Shown here piece by piece: positions 8,693 through 18,369 of a DNA stretch of 64,000 nt. The notes beneath the pieces were generated by a model. The model saw only the letters and a list, made by a program, of their open reading frames with translations, searched no databases and was not told the origin of the DNA. Each line of letters starts with the position of its first letter. Positions within the stretch are counted from its first letter, which is position 1. The translations under genes were made by a program, and so were the position numbers. Origin of the DNA: Shewanella atlantica (lineage in GTDB: Bacteria > Pseudomonadota > Gammaproteobacteria > Enterobacterales > Shewanellaceae); the NCBI RefSeq assembly GCF_003966265.1, contig NZ_RXNV01000005.1, forward strand, positions 250,877 to 314,876, written 5' to 3'.

Positions 8693-10060
8693 ATGAAACT
8701 ACCAAATCAGCGTCCAATAAAACGTGTGCTTATCGCCAACCGTGGGGAGATAGCCCTCAGAATACAGCGTGCCTGCGCCGAACTCGGCATAGAAACTGTG
8801 GCGATTCATTCAACGGCCGATCGCCAGCAACTACATCTCGACTATGCCAGCCAAACACTCTGTATCGGCAAGGCTCCGGCATTAAACAGTTATCTCAATA
8901 TTTCCGCCATTATTTCTGCGGCATCACTTTCGAACACAGATGCGATACACCCGGGCTATGGATTCCTGTCAGAAAATGCCGCCTTTGCCGAGCAAGTTGA
9001 ACACAGTGGCTTTATTTTCATCGGTCCTACCCCGGAAGTTATTCGCCTCATGGGTGACAAGATCTCAGCCATTGCGGCAATGAAAAAAGCCGGAGTGCCC
9101 ACAGTTCAGGGCTCAGATGGAAGCTTAACTGACGATAATCAACTAAATAAACAGCTTGCAGAGCAGATAGGTTACCCCGTAATAATAAAAGCCACCGCCG
9201 GTGGTGGCGGACGAGGAATGAGGGTCATAAAGGAGGAAGCCGAGCTAGTTCAGGCTATCGAACTAACCCGGGCCGAGGCTCTGGCCGCATTCGCCAATGA
9301 CTCGCTATATATGGAGAAGTATCTTGAAACGCCTCGCCATATTGAAATTCAGGTGCTGTCTGATGGTCAGGGAAGCGCTATCCACTTAGGTGAACGTGAC
9401 TGTTCGATGCAGCGAAAACATCAAAAAGTTATCGAAGAGGCCCCCGCCTTAGGTATCGATGAGCAAACGAGCCATACCATAGGTGAGCTCTGCGCTAAGG
9501 CCTGCATAGAGATAGGTTATCGCGGCGCTGGTACCTTCGAATTTCTCTATGAAGCAAACCGGTTCTACTTTATCGAGATGAACACCCGAGTTCAGGTGGA
9601 GCATCCCATCACAGAGATGATCACAGGTGTCGATATTATAAAGACCCAGCTTGAAATTGCCGCCGGTTTGCCACTCAAACTTAAGCAGCAAGATATTCCC
9701 CTTAACGGTCACGCCATCGAGTGTCGTATCAATGCCGAAGATCCCGTTCACTTCACTCCCTCGCCTGGCACCATTACTCAGTTTCAGGCTCCCGGTGGAA
9801 TAGGCGTCCGCTGGGACTCTCACCTCTACGAAGGTTACAACGTCCCGCCCTATTATGACTCCATGATTGGAAAACTGATCACCTGGGGAGAGGACAGGTC
9901 CACCGCCATCGCCCGCATGCACGTGGCGCTCAATGAACTGAAAATTGAAGGCATAAAAACCAATATCCCACTGCTAAAGAAGATATTGGCTGATGAGGGG
10001 TTCAGAGAAGGCGGCCAGTCGATACATTATCTTGAAAAGAAAGTATTAAGCGATAAGTAA
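8693..10060 (+). CDS. accC: Biotin carboxylase subunit of acetyl-CoA carboxylase
   Basis: 455-residue ATP-grasp enzyme that carboxylates AccB-biotin with bicarbonate and ATP. I start at the ATG at 8693 rather than the abutting TTG at 8690; AAGGGAT lies upstream. Biotin-carboxylase N domain: [14 protein letters not shown] at the N-terminus; ATP-grasp glycine loop [12 protein letters not shown] (near 163-174); catalytic [16 protein letters not shown]-terminal RINAEDP and SPGTI. The N-terminus is about nine residues longer than in E. coli AccC. A degenerate AGCTTTAAG-like stretch follows the stop at 10062-10092. Confidence 0.96.
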   Translation: MKLPNQRPIKRVLIANRGEIALRIQRACAELGIETVAIHSTADRQQLHLDYASQTLCIGKAPALNSYLNISAIISAASLSNTDAIHPGYGFLSENAAFAEQVEHSGFIFIGPTPEVIRLMGDKISAIAAMKKAGVPTVQGSDGSLTDDNQLNKQLAEQIGYPVIIKATAGGGGRGMRVIKEEAELVQAIELTRAEALAAFANDSLYMEKYLETPRHIEIQVLSDGQGSAIHLGERDCSMQRKHQKVIEEAPALGIDEQTSHTIGELCAKACIEIGYRGAGTFEFLYEANRFYFIEMNTRVQVEHPITEMITGVDIIKTQLEIAAGLPLKLKQQDIPLNGHAIECRINAEDPVHFTPSPGTITQFQAPGGIGVRWDSHLYEGYNVPPYYDSMIGKLITWGEDRSTAIARMHVALNELKIEGIKTNIPLLKKILADEGFREGGQSIHYLEKKVLSDK

Positions 10061-10173
10061 TTAGCTTTAAGTCTTAAGCTGTAAGCTCAAGACAGAGCAA
10101 AGAGAAGCATTCCCTAAGTGGAACATGTACATCAGACCCAGCTCAATTGTGATATCAGCTCCTTACTTACAAC

Positions 10174-13100
10174 TTATGACTCCCTCTCTTCCGCCTTCAA
10201 GTACTTAGCCACATCGACCTCATCTATCTGTGCAGGGGCGAGGAATTTGTTGGCATATTCCAGGTATATCCCGCTCGATAAAAAGAGTTTAAACAGATCC
10301 ATATCCAAATGATTATCGAGCGCCATCTTATGCAAGATATCCACGGCAACACTGATAGGCTTAGCCTTCTTATAGGGCCTGTCTGCTGCGGTCAATGCTT
10401 CAAAAATATCGGCGACCACCAAGATTCTCTCGGGGATAGATAGCTCTTCGGCGCTTAGCTTTCTCGGGTAACCAGTTCCCTTCAATGTTTCATGGTGGGT
10501 CGATGCGTATCGCGGCACACGGGCAAGCTCAGGAGGAAACGGTAGGTTCTCCAGCATCTTTATGGTACTGGTGACATGTTCATTGATCTTAAAGCGATCT
10601 TCGGCGGTCAACGTGCCCCTCGATATCGACAGGTTGTACAGCTCGCCGAGGTTATATAGATCTTCGGGGATCTCCATCTTGATACCAAACTTAGGATCGA
10701 ACTCTACTTGAGATATTCGTTTAATAATATGCTCGGTTCTATCACTGAGTAACGGCTCAATCACCGGCAGCGAGGCACTAGTACCTGGCTGTTCTTTATA
10801 GTGTAACTCCTCTACAGGAGACAGCCCCAGTCGATTATCAAGGTGCCGCAGCCAGGTCATATTCGCCAGCTGGTGTAGACGTTCGACATGAGCCTCACCC
10901 ATAAACTCACCACCGACATTCGCGCTGGCAATAAACTCAAAATCTTCTGTCAGTTGACTTTGTTTATCCGTCAGTTCACAGCGTAACGCCTCCTCTTGTT
11001 CGGGAGTCTGTAGCAACTGCTTGAAGTAGCTGAGCTCTGCGTCACGCCATAGCACCTCAAAGCGCATTCTCACCTCATGGATCCGATTATAGATAGCTTC
11101 CAGCTTAGTGCCTTTATCTACAATATATTCCGGGGTGGTTATCTTGCCACAGTCGTGAAGCCAGGCGGCAATCCTGAACTCACGATGCTCATCCTCAGAT
11201 CTGAAACAAAAATCTTTAAAGGGAGTCAATGCTGACTCTGCCGCCGCATCGGCCAACATCAATCCCAACTCGGGGACCCGATTACAGTGACCAGCCGTAT
11301 AGGGGGACTTGTCATCGATCGCCTGAGCAATAAGCCTGATAAAGGCCTCCATCAGCTCCTTTTGACTCTCTTCATACTGCTGAATCGACATCGACATATC
11401 GAGCATCGAATCGGCCAGCTCCTTGATCTCTTTGATATTGGTATCGACCGTATGAAGATCCTTATAACGCCGATGCATTATTTTTTCATTTTCAGCGGAA
11501 AGCAATTTAATTGGGTTAATGATAGGTGCAGAGAACAACCAGGAGATGGGCAGGACCAATAACAAGCAGATACTGGTGATTAAGATAGAGGTCGTCACCT
11601 TTTCCAAACTTGGGCCTAACACGGTATCTTCGGGCACAATAACGGCAAAAAAATCAGCCTCCTTCCCTTTAGAACCAATCTGAGTGACATAAATAAAATG
11701 CTTAACATCCTTAATCGTTCTGGATAAAAGCTGGTTATATTCGTCCGGATTTTTTGCTATCTCAATTAACTCAGGATAGGGCACGGCTCCCACACTTTTT
11801 ACCTGCTTCACCTTGTTTCCGTTACCAAACCATTTCAGTTTCAAGGCGGCTTTCTGATCTGCAGTGACATTCGCCATTGCGAGATTGAAAATCTCCACCA
11901 ACTCCTTATTCGCATCATTGAGCAGGAAATAGAGGTCGCCGGAATTCGATGCCAAACTAAAATCTATCGATTCATGATAAGTCAGGTTTTCGATGAAGAA
12001 CTGTTTCGCCGTATAGCGTAAAATCACCCCATTATCTAAACCGGCATACACTTCACCATCTGCAACGGCTTGTAATACGGCTTTAGTAGAGGCCAACTCC
12101 ACCACTTCAATGCCGGGGAAATGTGTCTTGATCGCAGCGATCACAAACCACCCCTCAGGAATTGCGACAGTCCTCCCGACCAATTCATCGATATGGGCAA
12201 GCTCTCCGATACCCGGCTGCGTCACAACGACTAATGGCAGCTGTAAAAACGGGTCTGTAAAATTTCCCATATCTTCATTATCGGCAGTTTTATAGAGCGA
12301 ATTAAGCATGGCTAACTCCCCCTGCTTAAACCCCTCAACCAGCTCTGGCCAGGTAAAGCCGTTAATATAGTCGAACTCAACACCGGTCATATCGGAGATG
12401 ATATTGAGCAGGTCAATACTGTAACCCTTCGGCATTCCGGACTTTGAAAAATCGATCGGGGCCCAATCGGTCTCGTTAGACACCTTGATCACCGAATGCT
12501 CGGCGACAACATTTTGTTGTGCCGCGGTGAGCTTCAGCGGTTGAGATTTCGGGATTGGGTACTGTTCAGGCTCCTTTTGATTTGAGGCTATTAGCTCTCC
12601 GCTGCGTTTATACAGATATATCTCGCTAAAGGCATCACCATGCTCATCCAGGTCTTGGGTCTGCAGATAATCAGATACTGAAGAGAGCGCGATATCGACG
12701 GCTAGCACGACTTCAGATTCGGGTATCTTAATCGAGTAGGTTTCCCCCGGGGCCTGCAAGTGATGAAATAGGTAAGGTTCAGACTTATACACTTCGTGCA
12801 CCTTAGCATTCACATACCAAGGGCGCTCATTGGCATAGTAGTCACTGGATTCTGAACGCTGCGCCCTTAGGCTTAATTGCTCATCTAAATAGAAGTATTC
12901 CCGATGCCGGGCACTCCCCTGGCCCGTTACCAAAATATACACCCAGCGATCGGCATGGGAAGCTTGAAACTGCTCTCTGGCGCCCGGACTGATCTCCAGA
13001 TTAATCAACCCGTGGTAGTCGCCATTGGGAAAGCCGACATATATGGCATAAAAAAGTGCATTACTGCGCATGACATCGGCAAACACAGGTTTAGCATCAG

Positions 13101-13374
13101 CATCTAAATTTTCGGCATCTATAAGGTTACTGAGACTGGAGAGAAGCTTAGCCGTATTGACCGCTTTCTCATCGACCTGAGTCAGAAAGTCACTGGTATG
13201 GTGAGCGGTGAGGCCATAAATTTTTGAGGCGGACTCGCTGGCCAGAGATTTACTGAAATAATACTGCAAACCGATCGCTATCGCTGCCGTCAACATAGTG
13301 GCTAAAATAAAAATACTGATAACGGTAAATCGAATAGAGATCTGGTTAGTACTGTTACCCAAAGTTAACTTCAT
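10174..13374 (-). CDS. Transmembrane receptor with Cache, SBP_bac_3, HAMP and HD-GYP domains (probable c-di-GMP phosphodiesterase)
   Basis: 1,066-residue two-membrane-span sensor. Order by position: TM1 about 17-40; periplasmic double-Cache-like region about 45-270 (with NERPWYVNA near 182-190); a solute-binding-protein family 3-like domain about 295-517 (ETDWAPIDF ... GYSIDLLNII ... GELAMLNSL); a second periplasmic stretch to about 590; TM2 about 595-618; a HAMP-like linker; cytoplasmic HD-GYP from about 675. Catalytic motifs are LHDCGK (739-744) and HHETLKGTGYP (960-970), so the enzyme should hydrolyse c-di-GMP. About 140 extra residues lie between the HD and GYP blocks. It is a lone minus-strand gene. 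Stacking two ligand-binding modules suggests amino-acid or small-anion sensing; the ligand is unknown. Confidence 0.88.
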   Translation of the reverse strand: MKLTLGNSTNQISIRFTVISIFILATMLTAAIAIGLQYYFSKSLASESASKIYGLTAHHTSDFLTQVDEKAVNTAKLLSSLSNLIDAENLDADAKPVFADVMRSNALFYAIYVGFPNGDYHGLINLEISPGAREQFQASHADRWVYILVTGQGSARHREYFYLDEQLSLRAQRSESSDYYANERPWYVNAKVHEVYKSEPYLFHHLQAPGETYSIKIPESEVVLAVDIALSSVSDYLQTQDLDEHGDAFSEIYLYKRSGELIASNQKEPEQYPIPKSQPLKLTAAQQNVVAEHSVIKVSNETDWAPIDFSKSGMPKGYSIDLLNIISDMTGVEFDYINGFTWPELVEGFKQGELAMLNSLYKTADNEDMGNFTDPFLQLPLVVVTQPGIGELAHIDELVGRTVAIPEGWFVIAAIKTHFPGIEVVELASTKAVLQAVADGEVYAGLDNGVILRYTAKQFFIENLTYHESIDFSLASNSGDLYFLLNDANKELVEIFNLAMANVTADQKAALKLKWFGNGNKVKQVKSVGAVPYPELIEIAKNPDEYNQLLSRTIKDVKHFIYVTQIGSKGKEADFFAVIVPEDTVLGPSLEKVTTSILITSICLLLVLPISWLFSAPIINPIKLLSAENEKIMHRRYKDLHTVDTNIKEIKELADSMLDMSMSIQQYEESQKELMEAFIRLIAQAIDDKSPYTAGHCNRVPELGLMLADAAAESALTPFKDFCFRSEDEHREFRIAAWLHDCGKITTPEYIVDKGTKLEAIYNRIHEVRMRFEVLWRDAELSYFKQLLQTPEQEEALRCELTDKQSQLTEDFEFIASANVGGEFMGEAHVERLHQLANMTWLRHLDNRLGLSPVEELHYKEQPGTSASLPVIEPLLSDRTEHIIKRISQVEFDPKFGIKMEIPEDLYNLGELYNLSISRGTLTAEDRFKINEHVTSTIKMLENLPFPPELARVPRYASTHHETLKGTGYPRKLSAEELSIPERILVVADIFEALTAADRPYKKAKPISVAVDILHKMALDNHLDMDLFKLFLSSGIYLEYANKFLAPAQIDEVDVAKYLKAEERES

Positions 13375-13568
13375 GCTTACCCCAATGCCCTTATGAGAAC
13401 CAACGCCCGCACTAAATGCACAACAGACTCAGATCAAGTTTATAACATCCTGACGAAAACCATTCGTAATTAACGTGTTATTTCGAATACATGAGTCAGA
13501 TATTAAATATGAAGCGGCAAGACTAAGTTTGAAAAATCGGCGTAAAATGAGGCGCTAACAGAACTGAA

Positions 13569-14150
13569 TTAAGAACCTATCGCTCTGGGCTCAATCATTG
13601 GGTTAACTCTGGATACGCTATTGAGGTGTTCTATGAGTGTAAAGCACAACTCAATATACTGCATTGCCTCGGCCCTACCCACTTCATAACCGACGGCGTG
13701 AGCGACACGATTGCGAAGTTGACGCAACTCACTAAACAGTTTTCCTTGCTTGGTATTGATCAACTCTTCTTTGATGAGAATACTTTCAATATGTTTATAA
13801 CGGGTATCGACGGACAGTTCGATATTTTTACAACGAGATTTAATCAATAGATCCGCAGCGATATCGACCTCATCCCAGGCTTCGATAACGGCAGAGTTCG
13901 GCAGCTGATTGGCGGTGGTGATTAACGCTATTTTTCGGTCTTGTTTCATTTCCGGAAAGGCTCCCTCGACTTTTTGGGAGATAACTTTTAACTCCTGACC
14001 AAACTCGACTTCCAGATCTTTAAACTTAAGTTTTTTAGCCAGAGGGATCAATTTGGAGATGGGACGCTTGAGGGTTATCACGCAAAATACCAGCACGACC
14101 GGCCAGGCCAGCTTATCCAACAACTCCACTACAAACTGCATCCAGCTCAT
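13569..14150 (-). CDS. Membrane-anchored protein with HEPN-like Rx4H motif
   Basis: 193 residues from the ATG at 14150, preceded by GGGGG at 8 nt; an in-frame TTG at 14165 is less likely. One N-terminal TM helix (VELLDKLAWPVVLVFCVITL), a basic juxtamembrane segment (KKLKFKDLEVEFGQELK), then a helical cytoplasmic part ending in LFSELRQLRNRVAHAVGYEV. RNRVAH fits the Rx4H signature of HEPN nucleotide-binding/RNase domains, where the residue after Arg is polar (here Asn). DUF4145-type proteins have similar ends. No partner antitoxin is visible beside it, so a toxin role is not supported; function unknown. Confidence 0.75.
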   Translation of the reverse strand: MSWMQFVVELLDKLAWPVVLVFCVITLKRPISKLIPLAKKLKFKDLEVEFGQELKVISQKVEGAFPEMKQDRKIALITTANQLPNSAVIEAWDEVDIAADLLIKSRCKNIELSVDTRYKHIESILIKEELINTKQGKLFSELRQLRNRVAHAVGYEVGRAEAMQYIELCFTLIEHLNSVSRVNPMIEPRAIGS

Positions 14151-14251
14151 TATATTAGCCCCCAAAAATCCATTTATCAGGCTTATACAGTAACCGAATA
14201 AAAATCAGACTTCTACGATAAAAACCAGCCCCCCTGAGATAACAATAGATA

Positions 14252-14292
14252 TAAAAAAGGCTCCTAATCAGTTAATAAACTAATTCAGAGCC
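14252..14292 (-). terminator. Rho-independent terminator behind the YgjV-like gene
   Basis: GGCTC (14259-14263) pairs with GAGCC (14288-14292), with an inner AGTT/AACT stem; the minus-strand transcript then runs into six U residues (14253-14258). Confidence 0.7.
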
Positions 14293-14385
14293 TAAATTAA
14301 TGCCGTGACCCGCAGGTGACAGCCAGCCTAAAAATTTATGACAGCAGCGCTATGCATTAAAAGCAATGTTTTAAAAGCAACGCAC

Positions 14386-14634
14386 TTAAGCTGTGACAGC
14401 AGGCTGAGATCTTGTACGGTAGATTTTAATTAAGTGATAAATATTAATGCAGGCAACGAATGCATTCATGCCGGCAACTGGCCATGCTGAGATATAAACA
14501 CCGTAGATAACAAACAAGGTGCAACCGGTAAAGTTTAAACATCTAAGCCAGATAATATCTTTCATCATTAGTGAAATTGCCACCATCACTGAGGCAGAAT
14601 AACCAATAATTTCAATCGTATTTGTAGCTTCCAT
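14386..14634 (-). CDS. YgjV-like small inner-membrane protein
   Basis: 82 residues, three predicted TM helices (about 8-26, 30-48, 52-72). Segments IGYSASVMVAISLMMKDIIWLRCLNF and GVYISAWPVAGMNAFVACINIYHLIKIY resemble the YgjV family as I know it. Function unknown. Single gene with its own terminator; 336 bp of noncoding DNA separates its start from divergent rraA. Confidence 0.7.
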   Translation of the reverse strand: MEATNTIEIIGYSASVMVAISLMMKDIIWLRCLNFTGCTLFVIYGVYISAWPVAGMNAFVACINIYHLIKIYRTRSQPAVTA

Positions 14635-14776
14635 AAGGTACCTTCCAAAGGCCCTCTGCCATCCATAAGCTAATTGGGGGGTCCGTGCCCCTAAAGCAAG
14701 TTAAAGTAAAGTTAATTAATATCTGTGCACATGCTAACAAATCCTGCCAATGGATGTAATTAAAATACGTTATTTA

Positions 14777-14790
14777 ATGACCTGGGTCAT
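14777..14790. promoter_or_regulatory. Palindrome ATGACC-TG-GGTCAT in the ygjV-like/rraA divergent region
   Basis: Six-base perfect arms around TG within the 336-bp noncoding stretch 14635-14970. It could be an operator for either divergent gene. No regulator is assigned. Apart from this and AT-rich promoter-like DNA I see nothing else in the stretch. Confidence 0.35.
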
Positions 14791-14970
14791 ACTTTCTGTT
14801 TAATATCTATTCAGGTGACGAAAACTTACAACAAAGATGTTAACAGGTGCTTTAATCGGCAATACCGTGATTGATAACGCTTTTCTTTTTATTAATCCCT
14901 TATATACTGTCGGTAACTCACTAAATTTGTGCATCTACTCAGCACAATACCGATCTACAGGAGTATGACT

Positions 14971-15456
14971 ATGGAATACAACACCTCGGAACTTTGTGAC
15001 ACTTACATCGATGTGGTTGATGTTGTCGAACCTATGTTCAGCAATTATGGTGGTTGTAACTCTTTTGGTGGCTCAATTAGCACGATTAAATGCTTCGAAG
15101 ATAACGGTCTTATTGCAGAAGCACTGCAACAAGACGGTGAAGGCAAGGTTTTACTCGTAGATGGTGGCGGCTCTCTGAGACGTGCCCTACTCGATGCTTC
15201 TATCGCTCAGCTAGGTGTGGATAACAAGTGGGAAGGCATTATCATCTACGGTTCGGTCAGAGATGTGGATGCACTGGAAGATCTCGACATCGGCATTCAG
15301 GCTCTGGCCTCGATACCGGTTGGTGCCGACGAAAACTCTGTCGGTGAGCTGGAGATCCCGGTCAACTTTGGTGGCGTCACCTTCTTGCCAATGGATCATG
15401 TCTATGCCGATAACACAGGTATCATTCTCTCTCCAGAACCTTTAGACATGGACTAA
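14971..15456 (+). CDS. rraA: Ribonuclease E activity regulator A
   Basis: 161-residue trimeric protein that binds RNase E and its partners and dampens mRNA turnover. Start [14 protein letters not shown] at 14971 follows CAGGAG by 7 nt; the frame is open upstream to 14929 but family length and the ribosome binding site favour 14971. Conserved blocks: [29 protein letters not shown] and [14 protein letters not shown]. Monocistronic, with its own terminator. Confidence 0.95.
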   Translation: MEYNTSELCDTYIDVVDVVEPMFSNYGGCNSFGGSISTIKCFEDNGLIAEALQQDGEGKVLLVDGGGSLRRALLDASIAQLGVDNKWEGIIIYGSVRDVDALEDLDIGIQALASIPVGADENSVGELEIPVNFGGVTFLPMDHVYADNTGIILSPEPLDMD

Positions 15457-15514
15457 TTCCGAAGAGAGACTGTTAGATTTACTGGCAGGACTGATTACCC
15501 AGTCGATAAAGAGA

Positions 15515-15549
15515 GGATGATGAAACCCGGTTTCACCATCCTTTTTGTT
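15515..15549 (+). terminator. Rho-independent terminator of rraA
   Basis: GGATGATGAAAC (15515-15526) pairs with GTTTCACCATCC (15530-15541) with one A-C mismatch around a tiny CCG loop, followed by TTTTTGTTTT. Confidence 0.8.
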
Positions 15550-15688
15550 TTCTGCATTGGCGTACGTATCCGGAACTCAGCTAGTTGAACTCGCCGGTAC
15601 CGGTCAGCTTTATCATCCTTTCATTGCCATGCGCTCCCCTATTAAGCCACAATGTATCCATAAGCATTAAAATAAGAACTCAACAGAC

Positions 15689-16732
15689 ATGCAGCATTTC
15701 ATCCCCTTTACAGCCCAGCAGTGTCAGAAACTCGTTTCACTGAGGGACGGCGAAACTAAGCTGGCTCAGTCAGTTCACTCCTGTTCTGCGAAAACGAGTC
15801 TTGCAGACACATTGGCCAGCGCTAAGCGTAACCATGTTCGCTTTGCGATTATCGGCATAGGTGAAGATATCGGCCCACGCGCCAACTTAGGGCGTGGCGG
15901 AGCAACCGATGCATTCGAGTCGGCCATGACGCAATTTCTCAATCTGCAGTCGAACCGATTCTTAAGTGGCAATGAGTGTCTGATATTAGGGCAGATAGAG
16001 ACCGGGGATCTTCAGCTTCCCGAAGGAGCAGATGCCGGCGCATTGAGAAAGAGTGTAGAACGACTCGATGAACGTGTCATCTCATTAGTGAGTCAGGTTA
16101 TGGCGGCGGGCTTAGAGCCTATCGTCATCGGCGGAGGACACAACAACGCCTATGGCCTGTTGATGTCGGCCAAGTTAACCCATAAGAAAAAGGTCGCGGC
16201 AGTTAACTTAGACCCGCACTCAGATTTTAGGCCCAGAGAGGGACGCCACAGTGGCAACGGCTTCAGTTATGCCGCAGCCAGCGGGGCGCTGGGGTATTAC
16301 CATGTCTTAGGCCTGCATGAGCTAAAAAATAGTGAAGAGACACTTGAACAACTGACCACCTTCGGTGGGCATTGGCATACACTCCAGTCTATCTGGGTTC
16401 GACGAGAGATCCCCCTGGAGTCAGCCTTAAAGGAAATTAACACTAAGCTAAACGATAGCCAGATGCCCGTCGCATTAGAGCTGGATCTCGATGCGATAAT
16501 TAATATGCCAAGCAGCGCCTCGACTGCGGCGGGGATCCCCTTGATGGATGCCCTGCACTACGTAAGTTCCGTAGCCCGAAATACACCGTGCAGCTATTTT
16601 CATCTGGCCGAAGCCGCACCGTGCTGTCATGTCGCAGGTATAGCCGCGGGTTACCGGGAAACCGGGCAAAGCATCAGCGAGCTCATCTACGCCTATATTC
16701 AGGGACGGTTACAGTCTCAGCAAATAGGTTAG
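15689..16732 (+). CDS. Arginase-superfamily hydrolase (formimidoylglutamase-like)
   Basis: 347-residue ureohydrolase-fold protein, probably binuclear Mn. Metal-ligand motifs are present: GGGHNN (near 150-155, equivalent of GGDHS), NLDPHSDFRP (near 174-183, equivalent of DAHxD) and ELDLDAI (near 263-269). The final metal motif usually reads DxDxxDP; here it is DLDAII, so the second Asp pair is altered. Shewanella genomes often call such genes formimidoylglutamase, but no histidine-degradation genes are nearby, so the substrate (formimidoylglutamate, agmatine or another guanidino compound) is not settled. Confidence 0.82.
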   Translation: MQHFIPFTAQQCQKLVSLRDGETKLAQSVHSCSAKTSLADTLASAKRNHVRFAIIGIGEDIGPRANLGRGGATDAFESAMTQFLNLQSNRFLSGNECLILGQIETGDLQLPEGADAGALRKSVERLDERVISLVSQVMAAGLEPIVIGGGHNNAYGLLMSAKLTHKKKVAAVNLDPHSDFRPREGRHSGNGFSYAAASGALGYYHVLGLHELKNSEETLEQLTTFGGHWHTLQSIWVRREIPLESALKEINTKLNDSQMPVALELDLDAIINMPSSASTAAGIPLMDALHYVSSVARNTPCSYFHLAEAAPCCHVAGIAAGYRETGQSISELIYAYIQGRLQSQQIG

Positions 16733-16978
16733 TAGACACTGGCCCCTAACTACTAGAGCCCAGGATTTAATGTATATTTATTTTGGGCTATTCACCAACG
16801 GCTTATATTATGATGTAATGCGCAGTCAAATTTGCGAAACCCTGCGCTATCACGCATTTTCAACAAATCCAAGTCCAGATAACTAACATAGCTCACAGAG
16901 TGGCTGTAGAAAGATTCTGCAATTTGAATGAATGACTTACACTCGCAAATAATAAATTAAAAGTATAGGAACAGATAG

Positions 16979-17734
16979 ATGTCAGAGGGCACACAGAATA
17001 GTACCCATTTCGGTTACAAAACAGTTGAAGCAGAGCAGAAAGCCGATATGGTAGCTGGCGTCTTTCATTCTGTAGCAGCCAAATATGACATAATGAATGA
17101 TGTCATGTCCTTTGGTATTCACCGTATGTGGAAACGCTTTACTATTGAAAGTGCAGGTGCTCGTCCGGGCATGAAAGTACTTGATTTAGCAGGCGGTACA
17201 GGCGATCTAACGGCAAAGTTCTCTCACCTTGTTGGTGATAAGGGTCAAGTCACACTTGCCGACATTAACGACTCTATGCTTAAAGTTGGCCGTGAAAAGT
17301 TAAGAGACAAAGGCATCGTTGGTAACGTGAACTATGTTCAGGCCAATGCTGAAGCACTACCGTTTCCTGACAACCATTTCGATATCATTACTATCGCCTT
17401 CGGTTTACGAAATGTGACAGATAAAGATTCGGCAATTCGCTCCATGCTACGTGTACTTAAGCCGGGCGGGAAGCTACTCATTCTTGAGTTCTCTAAGCCT
17501 CAACATGACGTTATGCGTAAGGTTTACGACCTATACAGCTTCAAAATCTTGCCTAAAATGGGCTCGTTAATCACTCAAGATGCTGAAAGTTATGAGTATC
17601 TTGCCGAGTCAATTCGCATGCACCCTGATCAGGATACCCTGAAAGGCATGATGGTCGATGCCGGTTTTGAGCAGGTTGAATACACTAATATGACCGATGG
17701 GATTGTTGCGCTACACAAAGGCTATAAATTCTAA
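16979..17734 (+). CDS. ubiE: Ubiquinone/menaquinone C-methyltransferase
   Basis: 251-residue SAM-dependent methyltransferase acting in both ubiquinone and menaquinone biosynthesis. Signatures: [31 protein letters not shown] at the N-terminus, SAM-binding [12 protein letters not shown] (near 67-78) and [13 protein letters not shown]. It opens the ubiE-ubiJ-ubiB cluster, 11 bp before ubiJ. Menaquinone methylation links it to the fumarate reductase elsewhere in the window. Confidence 0.98.
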   Translation: MSEGTQNSTHFGYKTVEAEQKADMVAGVFHSVAAKYDIMNDVMSFGIHRMWKRFTIESAGARPGMKVLDLAGGTGDLTAKFSHLVGDKGQVTLADINDSMLKVGREKLRDKGIVGNVNYVQANAEALPFPDNHFDIITIAFGLRNVTDKDSAIRSMLRVLKPGGKLLILEFSKPQHDVMRKVYDLYSFKILPKMGSLITQDAESYEYLAESIRMHPDQDTLKGMMVDAGFEQVEYTNMTDGIVALHKGYKF

Positions 17735-17745
17735 CTGGAAAACGT

Positions 17746-18369
17746 ATGAAACGTGAATGTGCACTGCTACTCAGCGCTGGATTAGAAACGGCTCTTAAGC
17801 AGCTTGTAGACCAAGCTCCTGATGAATACGCCAAATTGCGATCCATTCATGGAAAAGTACTGTGCATTCAATTGAGCCAGCTCAGCTGGCCTCTTTACTT
17901 AGTTTTCGCCCGCGAAATTCAAGTTTTGGGCCGCTATGAAGGGGAAGTCACCACTCGCGTCAATGCCGATATCACTACACTCTATCAATTGACCGAAGGC
18001 GCTAACCTCACGGAGCTGATCAAAGAAGATAAGCTCAGTATCGAAGGCGATCTCAATCTACTTCAAACATTCAGCCACTTCATTCAGCACGTTGAATTCG
18101 ATCTCGCCGAACCCATATCAAAATATCTGGGCGATGCCCCCACGCACCTGTTAACTCAGGGCGCTAAGCAAGCTAAACAAGATATTGCTAAAGTATTCAC
18201 CAAGAGTCGCTCTCATATCGGTCAATTAACCACCGAAGAGTATAAGCTAGCTCCCCATAAAATCGAATTTATCCATTTAAGTGATAGAATCGAAGATCTT
18301 GTGGCAGATATCGACGCCATGGAGAAACGGATTAACCACTTACAAGACAGGGCTAAAGCTAAAACATGA
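17746..18369 (+). CDS. ubiJ: Ubiquinone biosynthesis accessory factor UbiJ (SCP2 domain)
   Basis: 207-residue cytoplasmic lipid-binding scaffold of the Ubi complex. An SCP2-like domain covers about 20-120 ([34 protein letters not shown]...[17 protein letters not shown]); the C-terminus is a coiled coil ([22 protein letters not shown]). Its stop overlaps the ubiB start by 4 nt (ATGA), implying translational coupling. Confidence 0.94.
   Translation: MKRECALLLSAGLETALKQLVDQAPDEYAKLRSIHGKVLCIQLSQLSWPLYLVFAREIQVLGRYEGEVTTRVNADITTLYQLTEGANLTELIKEDKLSIEGDLNLLQTFSHFIQHVEFDLAEPISKYLGDAPTHLLTQGAKQAKQDIAKVFTKSRSHIGQLTTEEYKLAPHKIEFIHLSDRIEDLVADIDAMEKRINHLQDRAKAKT

Noticed and set aside
9449..9922. 157-residue open frame antisense to accC
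   Set aside because: Lies wholly inside the clear accC coding frame; no signal of its own or family match.
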